Shown in pieces: positions 7,448-15,915 of a stretch of 64,000 nt of DNA (positions are counted from its first letter, which is position 1; every line of letters begins with the position of its first letter). This DNA is from Crossiella cryophila (GTDB lineage: Bacteria > Actinomycetota > Actinomycetes > Mycobacteriales > Pseudonocardiaceae). Location: contig NZ_JACHMH010000001.1 in the NCBI RefSeq assembly GCF_014204915.1, positions 1,550,001-1,614,000 of the forward strand. The letters run 5' to 3'. The position numbers and the translations under genes are program-made. The notes under the pieces were generated by a model, which saw only the letters and a list, made by a program, of their open reading frames with translations, did no database searches and was not told the DNA's origin.

Positions 7448-8839
7448 GTGGCTCTCCGACTTCATGACACCGCTACCAGGAGCATGCGGGAATTCCACCC
7501 GCTCCGGTCTGGGGCTGCGTCGATCTACGTCTGTGGGGCCACGGTGCAGGGCGTGCCGCACATCGGGCACGTGCGCAGCGGGCTGAACTTCGACGTGCTG
7601 CGCCGCTGGCTGGCGCGCGATGGCGACGACGTCACGCTGGTGCGCAATGTCACCGACATCGACGACAAGATCCTGGCCAAGGCCGCCGAGCACGGCAGGC
7701 CGTGGTGGGAGTGGGCGGCCACGCACGAGCGTGCCTTCATCTCCGCCTACGACGCGCTGGGCTGCCTGCCGGCCTCGGTCGAGCCGAGGGCCACCGGGCA
7801 CGTGCCGCAGATGATCGAGCTGATGGACCGGCTGATCGAGCGCGGCCACGCCTACGCGGCGGCCGGCGACGTGTACTTCGCTGTGGCCTCCTTCCCCGAG
7901 TACGGCGCGCTGTCCGGGCAGAAGCTGGACGAGGTGCAGCAGGGCGAGTCCGCGGCCACCGGCAAGCGCGACCCGCGCGACTTCACGCTGTGGAAGGCGG
8001 CCAAGCCCGGCGAGCCGTCCTGGCCGACGCCGTGGGGCCGGGGCCGTCCCGGCTGGCACCTGGAGTGCTCGGCCATGGTCACCGCCTACCTCGGGCCGGA
8101 GTTCGACATCCACGGCGGCGGGGTGGACCTGGTCTTCCCGCACCACGAGAACGAGCAGGCCCAGTCGCGGGCGGCCGGGGACGGCTTCGCCCAGTACTGG
8201 ATGCACAACGCCTGGGTGACCATGAGCGGCGAGAAGATGTCGAAGTCGCTCGGCAACACGGTGACCATCCCGGAGATGCTGCAGCGGGTGCGCGCGCCCG
8301 AGCTGCGCTACTACCTGGTCACCCCGCACTACCGGTCCACCATCGAGTACTCCGAGCACGCCCTGCACGACGCGGTGGCCGGGTACCGGCGGATCGAGGG
8401 CTTCCTGCGGCGGGTGGTGCAGCGCACCGGCTGCGTCGGGGAGGAAGGGCTGCCCGGCGATTTCGTGGCGGCCATGGACGAGGACCTCGGCACACCGTCG
8501 GCCATCGCCACGGTGCACACCAGCGTCCGGGACGGCAACGCCGCGCTCGACGCCGGTGACGATGAGAAGGCCCGTGAGATCGCCGCCTCGGTGCGCGCGA
8601 TGACCGGGCTGCTTGGCCTCGACCCGTTGTCGGAGCAGTGGGAGGTCGAGTCCACTGTGGACGAAGGCTCCCGCACCGCGCTGACCACGCTGGTCGAGGG
8701 ACTGTTGGAAGAGCGGCAGAAGGCACGGGCCGGCAGGGACTTCGCAACGGCGGACCTGCTGCGCGACCGACTGCTCGCGGCCGGAGTGGCGGTAGAGGAC
8801 ACCGCCTCCGGTCCACTATGGACATTGAAGGACTGCTGA
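7448..8839 (+). CDS. cysS: Cysteinyl-tRNA synthetase
   Basis: 463 residues, class I aminoacyl-tRNA synthetase that charges tRNA-Cys in the cytosol. HIGH-type motif PHIGHVR at 37-43; zinc ligands Cys29, Cys207 (GWHLECSAM), His232 and Glu236 (FPHHENEQ); KMSKS at 263-267. The C-terminal DALR-like region ([30 protein letters not shown]) is present. It lacks the features of the MshC cysteine ligase paralogue (shorter, no full tRNA-binding tail). GTG 7448 lies seven bases after TACCCT, a possible -10 hexamer, so the mRNA may be leaderless. rlmB follows four bases after the stop. Two copies of the GTCCAnnnTGGAC palindrome fall inside, in different frames. Confidence 0.96.
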   Translation: MALRLHDTATRSMREFHPLRSGAASIYVCGATVQGVPHIGHVRSGLNFDVLRRWLARDGDDVTLVRNVTDIDDKILAKAAEHGRPWWEWAATHERAFISAYDALGCLPASVEPRATGHVPQMIELMDRLIERGHAYAAAGDVYFAVASFPEYGALSGQKLDEVQQGESAATGKRDPRDFTLWKAAKPGEPSWPTPWGRGRPGWHLECSAMVTAYLGPEFDIHGGGVDLVFPHHENEQAQSRAAGDGFAQYWMHNAWVTMSGEKMSKSLGNTVTIPEMLQRVRAPELRYYLVTPHYRSTIEYSEHALHDAVAGYRRIEGFLRRVVQRTGCVGEEGLPGDFVAAMDEDLGTPSAIATVHTSVRDGNAALDAGDDEKAREIAASVRAMTGLLGLDPLSEQWEVESTVDEGSRTALTTLVEGLLEERQKARAGRDFATADLLRDRLLAAGVAVEDTASGPLWTLKDC

Positions 8840-8843
8840 GAAC

Positions 8844-9809
8844 ATGGCCGGAAACTCCAGGCGCAAGGGTGCCATGCGCAACGCTGGCTCGAAGAAGGGC
8901 GCCGTTGTCGGCTCCGGCGGCCAGCGGAAGAAGGGCTTGCAGGGCAAGGGACCCACGCCGCGAGCCACCGAGCGCGAGCACCACCCCGCCGCGCGCAAGG
9001 CCGCCGCGGCGACCAAGGCCGAGCAGGCCAGGGCGCGGCGCAAGGGCGAGGCGACCAACTCCGAGTACGTGGCCGGGCGCAACCCGGTGGTGGAGTGCCT
9101 GCGTGCGGGGGTGCCGTCCACGGCGCTGTACGTGGCGCTGGGCATCGAGACCGACGAGCGGGTGACCGAGGCGGTGCGGATGGCCGCCGACCGGGGCATC
9201 TCGGTGCTGGAGGTCTCCCGGCCGGAGCTGGACAAGCTCACCGGCGGCGCCATGCACCAGGGCATGTCCCTGCAGATCCCGCCGTTCAGCTACAGCCACC
9301 CGGACGACCTGCTGCAGATCGGCCGCGACTCCGGCGTGCCGCCGCTGCTGGTGGCCCTGGACGGGGTGACCGACCCGCGCAACCTGGGTGCGGTGATCCG
9401 CTCCGCGGCCGCCTTCGGCGCGCACGGCGTGGTGGTGCCGCAGCGGCGCAGCGCGAGCATGACCGCCGTCGCCTGGCGCACCAGCGCGGGCACCGCGGCC
9501 CGGCTGCCGGTGGCCATCGCGGTCAACCTCAACCGCACGCTCAAGGACTGGGCCACCGCGGGCCTGATGGTGGTCGGCCTGGACGCCGACGCCACCATGA
9601 ACATCGACGAGCTGGAACTGGCCACCGGTCCGCTGGTGGTCGTGGTCGGCTCCGAGGGCCGCGGCCTGTCCCACCTGGTGAAGAAGCACTGCGACGCCAC
9701 CATCGGCATCCCGATGGCGCCGGGCGTGGAATCGCTCAACGCCTCGGTGGCCGCCGGAGTGGTGCTGGCCGAGGTCGCCCGTCGCCGCCGGGCGGCAAGC
9801 CGGATCTGA
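8844..9809 (+). CDS. rlmB: 23S rRNA (guanosine-2'-O-)-methyltransferase, SpoU/TrmH family
   Basis: 321 residues. A basic, Ala/Lys-rich N-terminal extension of ~70 residues ([12 protein letters not shown]...ARRKGEATN) typical of actinobacterial RlmB precedes the L30e-like substrate-binding domain starting at [15 protein letters not shown]. The SPOUT knot is shown by motif 1 [20 protein letters not shown], motif 2 [16 protein letters not shown] and motif 3 [27 protein letters not shown]. It methylates G2251 (E. coli numbering) in the 23S P-loop using SAM. The four-base gap to cysS and the same strand make a two-gene operon, a widely conserved actinobacterial pair. Confidence 0.93.
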   Translation: MAGNSRRKGAMRNAGSKKGAVVGSGGQRKKGLQGKGPTPRATEREHHPAARKAAAATKAEQARARRKGEATNSEYVAGRNPVVECLRAGVPSTALYVALGIETDERVTEAVRMAADRGISVLEVSRPELDKLTGGAMHQGMSLQIPPFSYSHPDDLLQIGRDSGVPPLLVALDGVTDPRNLGAVIRSAAAFGAHGVVVPQRRSASMTAVAWRTSAGTAARLPVAIAVNLNRTLKDWATAGLMVVGLDADATMNIDELELATGPLVVVVGSEGRGLSHLVKKHCDATIGIPMAPGVESLNASVAAGVVLAEVARRRRAASRI

Positions 9810-9868
9810 CCATCCGGACCTGGTTGCTCCGATAGGGTCAGCGGGCTGCACCGTGACCCGAGGTAGAG

Positions 9869-11305
9869 ATGTCCTTCGTCAGCCCGCTGTTCCTGTGGTA
9901 CTTCATGCCGCTCACCCTGGCGGCGTTGCTCGTGCTGCCGCGAACCTGGCGCAACGGCGTGATCGCGGTGGCCAGCCTGGTCTTCTACGCCACCGGGTCC
10001 GGCTCGTCCACGCTGTTGCTGCTGGCCTGCATCGTGGTCAACTTCCTGGCCGGGCCGTGGCTGCAGCCCAAGGAGCACGAGCCGGAGCCGGTGGCCAAGC
10101 GGCGCCGGTACCTGCTGATCGGCGTGGTCGGCTTCGACCTGGCGATCCTGCTGGTCTGGAAGTACCTGGGCTTCGCCACCGAGCAACTGGCTAGCCTGGC
10201 CAGGCTGTTCGGCGGCGACTTCCCGGTGACCCACCTGACGCTGGTCATCGGCATCTCCTTCTTCACCTTCCACCACATCTCCTACGTGGTGGACATCTAC
10301 CGCGGTGAGCGGCCGGCACTGCGCGACCCGGTCTCCTTCATCACCTACATCGCGATGTTCCCGCAGCTCGCGGCCGGTCCGATCGTGCGCTACCGGGAGA
10401 TCTCCGAGCAGCTCCCGCAGCTGCGCACGCACCGGCTGGACGACATCGCCAGCGGCTTCCCGCGCTTCGCCCTCGGCCTGACCAAGAAGGTCGTGATCGC
10501 GGACTCGCTGGCGCCGATGGTGGACGCCTGCTTCGCCACCCCGCCGGACAAGATGACCTTCGCGGTCGCCTGGCTGGGCGCGCTGGGCTTCACCCTGCAG
10601 CTCTACTTCGACTTCTCCGGCTACTCCGACATGGCCATCGGCCTCGGCCGGATGCTCGGCTTCCGGCTGCCGGAGAACTTCGCCCGCCCGTACTCCTCGG
10701 TCACCGTGACCGAGTTCTGGCGGCGCTGGCACATGTCGCTGTCCCGGTGGTTCCGCGACTACGTCTACATCCCGCTCGGCGGCAACCGGCACGGCACCGC
10801 GCACACCTACCGGAACCTGGCGATCGTGTTCGTGCTGACCGGTTTCTGGCACGGCGCGAACTGGACCTACCTGGTCTGGGGCGTCTACCACGGCATCCTG
10901 CTGGTGATCGAACGCGCCCGCCGCTGGGACCGCCCGCCTGCCTCTGTCGGCCACCAGCTCGGCCGCCGCGCGCTCACCCTGCTGCTGGTGATCATCGGCT
11001 GGATCTTCTTCAAGTCCACCACCCTGGGCGCGGCGTTCGCCATGCTGGGCAACATGTTCCTGCCGGACTTCACCGGCCTCACCGACAGCGTCGCCGCCGC
11101 CCTGACCAACCAGCGCCTGCTGCTCCTGCTGCTGGCCCTGGTGATCGTCTTCCTGCCGGCCCGCCCGCTGGGCCCGTACCTGGAGTCGACGCGCTCGCCG
11201 CAGGCCACCGCGCTGCGCATCACGGTGCTGACCGTCGGCCTGGCCTACTCCGCGATCCTGGTCGCCACCGGCACCTTCTCCCCGTTCCTGTATTACCAGT
11301 TCTGA
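9869..11305 (+). CDS. MBOAT-family membrane O-acyltransferase (AlgI/DltB-like)
   Basis: 478 residues with about ten hydrophobic segments. Family signatures are QLYFDFSGYSDMAIGLGRMLG, FWRRWHMSLSRWFRDYVYIPLGGNR and the invariant His in LTGFWHGANWTYLVWGVYHG. AlgI-type proteins pass acetyl groups from cytoplasmic donors across the membrane to partner transferases that modify a polysaccharide outside. A matching AlgJ/AlgX-like partner is encoded at 18033-19364, and the neighbours are a GT2 synthase and another acyltransferase, which points to O-acetylation of an exported glycan. ATG 9869 follows GAGGTAGAG. A hairpin after the stop separates it from the GT2 gene, so regulation may differ. Confidence 0.9.
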   Translation: MSFVSPLFLWYFMPLTLAALLVLPRTWRNGVIAVASLVFYATGSGSSTLLLLACIVVNFLAGPWLQPKEHEPEPVAKRRRYLLIGVVGFDLAILLVWKYLGFATEQLASLARLFGGDFPVTHLTLVIGISFFTFHHISYVVDIYRGERPALRDPVSFITYIAMFPQLAAGPIVRYREISEQLPQLRTHRLDDIASGFPRFALGLTKKVVIADSLAPMVDACFATPPDKMTFAVAWLGALGFTLQLYFDFSGYSDMAIGLGRMLGFRLPENFARPYSSVTVTEFWRRWHMSLSRWFRDYVYIPLGGNRHGTAHTYRNLAIVFVLTGFWHGANWTYLVWGVYHGILLVIERARRWDRPPASVGHQLGRRALTLLLVIIGWIFFKSTTLGAAFAMLGNMFLPDFTGLTDSVAAALTNQRLLLLLLALVIVFLPARPLGPYLESTRSPQATALRITVLTVGLAYSAILVATGTFSPFLYYQF

Positions 11306-11311
11306 TCCGGC

Positions 11312-11340
11312 CGCGGTGAGCAAGAACACCGCGAGCTTTT
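11312..11340 (+). terminator. Hairpin terminator after the MBOAT gene
   Basis: CGCGGTG (11312-11318) and CACCGCG (11327-11333) form a 7-bp stem with an 8-base loop, followed by AGCTTTT, a short T run. Reads as a factor-independent terminator on the plus strand. Confidence 0.6.
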
Positions 11341-11392
11341 CGCCCCGGTGACCTCTGCCACGAGCAACGTTGGGAATTTTTCTGAATCGTTC

Positions 11393-11408
11393 AATGGTCT
11401 ATACCATT
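11393..11408. promoter_or_regulatory. DasR-type (dre-like) operator before the GT2 synthase
   Basis: AATGGTCTATACCATT matches the DasR/NagR consensus ACTGGTCTAGACCAGT at 13 of 16 positions and is nearly palindromic. It lies 48 bases before the GT2 start codon. DasR is the GntR-family repressor of streptomycetes and relatives that releases DNA when glucosamine-6-phosphate or GlcNAc-6-phosphate accumulates, so the synthase operon may respond to GlcNAc supply. Confidence 0.6.
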
Positions 11409-11455
11409 CGGAGCTGGGTCCCACCGGACCCGCCGCCATCGCTTCGGAAGAGACC

Positions 11456-13165
11456 ATGTCGCACAGCACGCTCGTCCCCGTTCCGACCACGATCGCCGAC
11501 CTACCGCCCGACCCCGCCGCGCTGCTGCCGCGGCCACCAGGTGACGAGGAGGTGTACGGGTACTTCGGGCCGCAGCGGCGCTGGGTGCTGGTGCTGTCCT
11601 CGCTCTCCTTCGTCTTCACCGCGGTCGCGTTGTTCCAGTTCTCGGTGCGCACGCCCTGGCTGTGGGTCTTCCTCGGGGTGCTCGTGCTCAACGTCGCCGG
11701 AGTGGTGATGTCGTTGCTGGACAACGGCAATCCGCGCCGGGTCAGCCGGGATCAGCACGATCTGCTGGTCCGGGTGTGGCGGCCCGCGGTGCTGCAGAGT
11801 GTGGATGTGTACCTGCCGACCTGTGGTGAGCCGATCCCGGTGCTGCGCAACGCCTACGAGCACGTGTCCCGGCTGGGCTGGGACGGGCGGCTGCGGATCT
11901 GGGTGCTCGATGACGGGGCGCGCCGGGAGGTGCGCGAGCTGGCCGCGGAGTTCGGGTTCGACTACGTGGTGCGGCCCGATCGCGGGCACCTGAAGAAGGC
12001 CGGCAACCTCAACCACGCGCTGACCGTCTCCGCCGGTGAGCTGATCGTCATCCTGGACGCGGACTTCTGCCCTCGGCCGGATCTGCTGGTGCACCTGGCG
12101 CCCTACTTCGAGGACGCGGGAGTGGGCATCGTGCAGACCCCGCAGTGCTTCGCCACCGACGCCTCGATGAACTGGCTGCAGCGGGCCGCGGGCGCGGCGC
12201 AGGAGTGGTTCTTCCGCTGGATCCAGCCCTCCCGGGACGCCAATGACGCGGCGATCTGCTGTGGCAGCAACGCGATGTACCGGCGGGCCGCGATCGAGGA
12301 GGTCGGCGGGTTCGCCAAGCTGGACCACAGCGAGGACATGTACACCGGACTGGCCCTGCTCGGCCGCGGCTACCGGACCCAGTACCTGCCGTTATTGCTG
12401 GCCAAGGGGTTGTCCCCGGATACCGTGCCGGCCTTCGTCAGTCAGCAGTACCGCTGGGCCATGGGCAACCTGCACCTGCTCACCGCACGCGAGGTGGTGC
12501 GGGTCGGCGCCGGTCGCCGGTTGCTGCTGTCGTACTGGAACGGCGTGGTCAGCTACCTGCTGACCGCGGTGAACGTCTTCGCCGCGCCGCTGCCGCCACT
12601 GATCATGCTGGCCCTCACCCCAGGCGAGGTCCGGCCCTGGCACATGCTGCCGTTCCTGCTGCCGGTGTGGACCTGGCTGGTGCTGATCCCGGCGGTCTCC
12701 CGCACCCGGTGGAGCATGCAGGTGATCCGGGCGCACCAGCTGGTCGGGTTCGCCAGTGCGGCCGCGGTCTGGCACACGCTGCGCGGACGCGGCGCGAGCT
12801 GGGTGCCGACCGGGGTGAGCCAGGGGCGTGGCGGACTCGCGCGCCGGGTGAGCCTGATCGCCTTCACCTGGCTGGGAATCACCACGCTGGCGGGCTGGAT
12901 CGGTTTCGCCGCCGGGGTTTTCGCCTATGGGATCGCGAACTACTGGGCGCTGGCGGGGTATCTGCTGGTGCAGGGCTACCTGAGCGTGCCGTTGCTGGTG
13001 GACCTGGCGAACTCGCTGTGGCGTCCGGACCGGCAGCCGATCGGGGCCGGGAACCGTTGGGCGGCAACGGCCGCGCACCGGAGCTGGCCGGAACTGCTGG
13101 CGATCACGGTGGCACTGGGCGTGTTCGGGCTGCTCGCCTCCGGTCTGGTGGACGGGATCCTGTGA
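11456..13165 (+). CDS. Cellulose synthase-like processive glycosyltransferase (GT2)
   Basis: 569 residues from ATG 11456, preceded by GGAAGAG; the longer frame from 11348 would run over the dre-like site. Two TM helices (about 43-61 and 66-88) precede the cytosolic GT-A domain: nucleotide-binding DDG at 152-154, DAD at 201-203, the TPQ acceptor motif at 228-230, catalytic SED in HSEDMYTG at 292-294 (usually TED) and QQYRW at 330-334, the processive-synthase signature. Five or more C-terminal helices make the translocation channel. No PilZ domain is present, so c-di-GMP control as in BcsA is not expected. It should polymerise a beta-linked glycan from UDP-sugar and extrude it; sugar and linkage unknown. 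Its TGA overlaps the ATG of the next gene by one base. Confidence 0.9.
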   Translation: MSHSTLVPVPTTIADLPPDPAALLPRPPGDEEVYGYFGPQRRWVLVLSSLSFVFTAVALFQFSVRTPWLWVFLGVLVLNVAGVVMSLLDNGNPRRVSRDQHDLLVRVWRPAVLQSVDVYLPTCGEPIPVLRNAYEHVSRLGWDGRLRIWVLDDGARREVRELAAEFGFDYVVRPDRGHLKKAGNLNHALTVSAGELIVILDADFCPRPDLLVHLAPYFEDAGVGIVQTPQCFATDASMNWLQRAAGAAQEWFFRWIQPSRDANDAAICCGSNAMYRRAAIEEVGGFAKLDHSEDMYTGLALLGRGYRTQYLPLLLAKGLSPDTVPAFVSQQYRWAMGNLHLLTAREVVRVGAGRRLLLSYWNGVVSYLLTAVNVFAAPLPPLIMLALTPGEVRPWHMLPFLLPVWTWLVLIPAVSRTRWSMQVIRAHQLVGFASAAAVWHTLRGRGASWVPTGVSQGRGGLARRVSLIAFTWLGITTLAGWIGFAAGVFAYGIANYWALAGYLLVQGYLSVPLLVDLANSLWRPDRQPIGAGNRWAATAAHRSWPELLAITVALGVFGLLASGLVDGIL

Positions 13166-15915
13166 TGACGGGTTACCACCCTGGCCGCCGGGGCGATATC
13201 GAGGGTCTGCGCGCGGTGGCCGTGCTGACCGTGCTGGGTTTCCACGCGAGCGTGCCGTTCTTCGGCGGCGGGTTCGTCGGCGTGGACGTCTTCTTCGTCA
13301 TCTCCGGGTTCCTGATCACCGGCTTGCTGCTGGCCGACATCAGCACCGCGGGCGGCTTCTCGCTCAAGGAGTTCTACGCGCGCCGGGCCCGGCGGATCCT
13401 GCCCGCGGCCGGGGTGGTGCTGGTCGTGGTGGCGCTGCTGAGCTGGCTGCTGCTGCCGCCGTTGCGGGCCAAGGACGTCGCCTACGACGTGCTCTTCGGC
13501 GCGCTGAACCTGGCGAACTGGCGGTTCGTGGCCAACCAGACCGACTACCTGGCCGCGGCCCGCGACCACAGTCCGGTGCTGCACTTCTGGTCGCTGGGCG
13601 TGGAGGAGCAGTTCTACCTGGTCTGGGCGCCGCTGCTGCTCGGCCTGGCCGTGCTGGCCCGCAAACTCGGGCGGCCGGCGGTGCCGGTGATCGCCGGGGT
13701 GATCGGGCTGCTGACGGTCGGCTCGTTCCTGCTGTCGGTGCGCTGGACGGCGAGTTCGGAACCCCTGGCCTACCTGGGTTCGCCGACCCGCGCCTGGGAG
13801 TTCGGCCTCGGCGCGCTGGCCGCGATCGCGCTGCCCTGGCTGCGGTTGCCGGGACTGGCGCGCTGGGTGCTCGGGCTGCTGGGCGCGGGCGCGATCGGTG
13901 CGGCCACCGTGCTGTTCAGCTCGGCGACCGCCTTCCCCGGCTCCGCCGCGCTGCTGCCGGTGCTGGGCACGGTCGCGGTGATCATGGCCCAGGGCAACGG
14001 GATCGGTGGTTTCCTGAGCACCAGGCCGATGCGTGCGATGGGGCGGCTGTCCTTCTCCTGGTACCTGTGGCACTGGCCGGTGCTGGTCTTCGCCGAGGCG
14101 GTCGCCGGAGAGCTGGCCTGGCCGGTGAAGCTGGCGCTGGTGCTGGCCGCGGCCGGACCGGCCTGGCTGACCGCGAGACTGGTGGAGCGGCCGGTGCGGT
14201 TCTCCCCGACCATCTCGGCACTGCCGGTGCGCGGGCTGGCCATCGGGGTGACCGCGGTGCTGCTGCCGGTGGCCGCCGGACTGGTGACCGGCAGTGCGGC
14301 GCAGCGGATGATGGGCGGCGGGATCACCGAGCTGGCCGCCACCCTGCCACTGGCCGCCGCCGACGGCCCCGACCTGCTCACCGGCCCGGCCCCCGGGCTG
14401 ACCCCGCCGGTGGACCTGGCCCGCGCCGACGTGCCGCCGGTGCCGGGCTGCGAGCTGTTCCCGGCCGAGCTGACCGGGCCGGAGTGCCTCTTCGGCGATC
14501 CGGCCGCGCCGCAGGTGCTGCTGATCGGCGATTCCCATGCCAGTCAATGGTTTCCGGCGATCCGGCAGCTGGCCGAGCGGCGGGGCTGGGCGGTGCGGGT
14601 GCGGGTCAAGCAGGGCTGTCCGCTGCCTGAGCTGACCGTGTACAACCCGACCCTGGGCCGGGCCTACACCGAATGCGACACCTGGCGGAAGGACACCCTC
14701 GACCAGGTCGCCGGGACCAGGCCGAAACTGGTCTTCCTGGCCTCGCTCAACCAGTACACCGCGGACCAGGAGCTGCTCGCCGCGGCCTGGCAGCGCAGCC
14801 TGGACCGGCTGGCCGCCACCGGCGCGCCACTGGTCTACCTGCGGGACACCCCGTTGCCCGGCAAGGACATCCCGGCCTGCGTGTCCGCGGACCCGACGGC
14901 CTGCGATTTCCCGCGCAGCCAGGCGTTGCGGCCCGATCCACTGGTCAACCGGGCCGGACTGTCCACAGTGGACATGAACGCGGTGCTGTGCCCCGGCGAG
15001 AGCTGCCCTGCGGTGCGCCAGGGCGTGCTGCTCTACCGGGACGATTCGCACCTGACCGCCACCGCGGTCGCGCTACTCGGTCGCCGGGTGGAGAAAACCC
15101 TTCAGCGCCAAGGACTTCTGCCGCCGGTGTGGCAGCAGGTCTTCCGCGAGGACTTCGACGGCCCGGAGGGCTCCGCACCCGATCCGCAGCGCTGGCAGCA
15201 CGCCACCGGCACCTGCCACCCTGGCTGCCCGGCCCCGCAGTGGGGCACCGGCGAGATCGAGACCATGACCGACTCGACCGACAACGTGCGGCACAACGGC
15301 AAGGGACAGCTGGCCATCACCCCGATCCGGGCCAACGGCCAGTGGACTTCGGGCAGGCTGGAATCCCGGCGCACCGACTTCCGCGCGCCCGCCGGCGGCC
15401 TGCTCCGGGTGGAGGCGGTGCTCAAGCTGCCCGAGGTGGGCAAGGCCGACGGCGCCGGGTACTGGCCGGCGTTCTGGCTGCTCGGCGACGGGGTGCGGCG
15501 GGACAACACCGGCTGGCCGGGCGTCGGCGAGATCGACGTGCTGGAGTCGGTGAACGGCCGCGAGTCGGTGTTCGGCACCTTCCACTGCGGCGCGATGCCC
15601 GGCGGCCCGTGCCAGGAGCCGATGGGCCTGGGCAGCGGGGAAACCCCGTGTGTGGACTGCCAGCGGGACTTCCACCGGTACGCGATCGAACTGGACCAGG
15701 CCAAGGGCGAGATCCGCTGGTACCTGGACGGGCGGCAGACCTTCGCGATCACCCGCGACCGGGTGGGCGAACCGGCCTGGCGGCAGGCCACCGACCACGG
15801 GTTCTTCCTGATCCTCAACGTGGCCATCGGCGGCCGCCTGGCCGGGGATCCCAACGCCGCCACCGCCTCCGGCCGGCCGATGCTGATCGACTCGGTGACC
15901 GTGGCTACCGGCTGA
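13165..15915 (+). CDS. Acyltransferase-3 / SGNH / GH16 triple fusion protein
   Basis: 916 residues, about 250 longer than ordinary OafA-type acyltransferases. Residues 8-375 are a ten-helix acyltransferase-3 domain (GDIEGLRAVAVLTVLGFHAS with the catalytic His; GFVGVDVFFVISGFLITGLL; HFWSLGVEEQFYLVW). Residues 425-650 are an extracytoplasmic SGNH domain: GDSHAS at 455-460 and the Asp/His pair in DDSHL at 626-630. Residues 655-916 are a GH16 beta-glycanase fold with the catalytic motif GEIDVLE (nucleophile Glu789, Asp791, acid/base Glu794) and GYWPAFWLLG before it. Expected role: acylate a glycan outside the membrane and cut or transglycosylate it. Translational coupling to the GT2 gene (TGATG) implies that the substrate is the GT2 product. 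The GH16 part is intact, not a relic. Confidence 0.88.
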   Translation: MTGYHPGRRGDIEGLRAVAVLTVLGFHASVPFFGGGFVGVDVFFVISGFLITGLLLADISTAGGFSLKEFYARRARRILPAAGVVLVVVALLSWLLLPPLRAKDVAYDVLFGALNLANWRFVANQTDYLAAARDHSPVLHFWSLGVEEQFYLVWAPLLLGLAVLARKLGRPAVPVIAGVIGLLTVGSFLLSVRWTASSEPLAYLGSPTRAWEFGLGALAAIALPWLRLPGLARWVLGLLGAGAIGAATVLFSSATAFPGSAALLPVLGTVAVIMAQGNGIGGFLSTRPMRAMGRLSFSWYLWHWPVLVFAEAVAGELAWPVKLALVLAAAGPAWLTARLVERPVRFSPTISALPVRGLAIGVTAVLLPVAAGLVTGSAAQRMMGGGITELAATLPLAAADGPDLLTGPAPGLTPPVDLARADVPPVPGCELFPAELTGPECLFGDPAAPQVLLIGDSHASQWFPAIRQLAERRGWAVRVRVKQGCPLPELTVYNPTLGRAYTECDTWRKDTLDQVAGTRPKLVFLASLNQYTADQELLAAAWQRSLDRLAATGAPLVYLRDTPLPGKDIPACVSADPTACDFPRSQALRPDPLVNRAGLSTVDMNAVLCPGESCPAVRQGVLLYRDDSHLTATAVALLGRRVEKTLQRQGLLPPVWQQVFREDFDGPEGSAPDPQRWQHATGTCHPGCPAPQWGTGEIETMTDSTDNVRHNGKGQLAITPIRANGQWTSGRLESRRTDFRAPAGGLLRVEAVLKLPEVGKADGAGYWPAFWLLGDGVRRDNTGWPGVGEIDVLESVNGRESVFGTFHCGAMPGGPCQEPMGLGSGETPCVDCQRDFHRYAIELDQAKGEIRWYLDGRQTFAITRDRVGEPAWRQATDHGFFLILNVAIGGRLAGDPNAATASGRPMLIDSVTVATG

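Noticed and set aside
7702-8559. Long open frames on alternative phases and opposite strands (also e.g. 5195-6574, 9290-11329, 12976-15051, 48057-51029, 50582-53401)
   Set aside because: They are Arg/Pro/Gly/His-rich frames created by high GC at third positions opposite or beside well-identified genes; no domains or start signals.
7448-8839. MshC (mycothiol cysteine ligase) instead of CysS
   Set aside because: Length 463 and the presence of the C-terminal tRNA-binding helical region fit CysS; location before rlmB is the cysS place.
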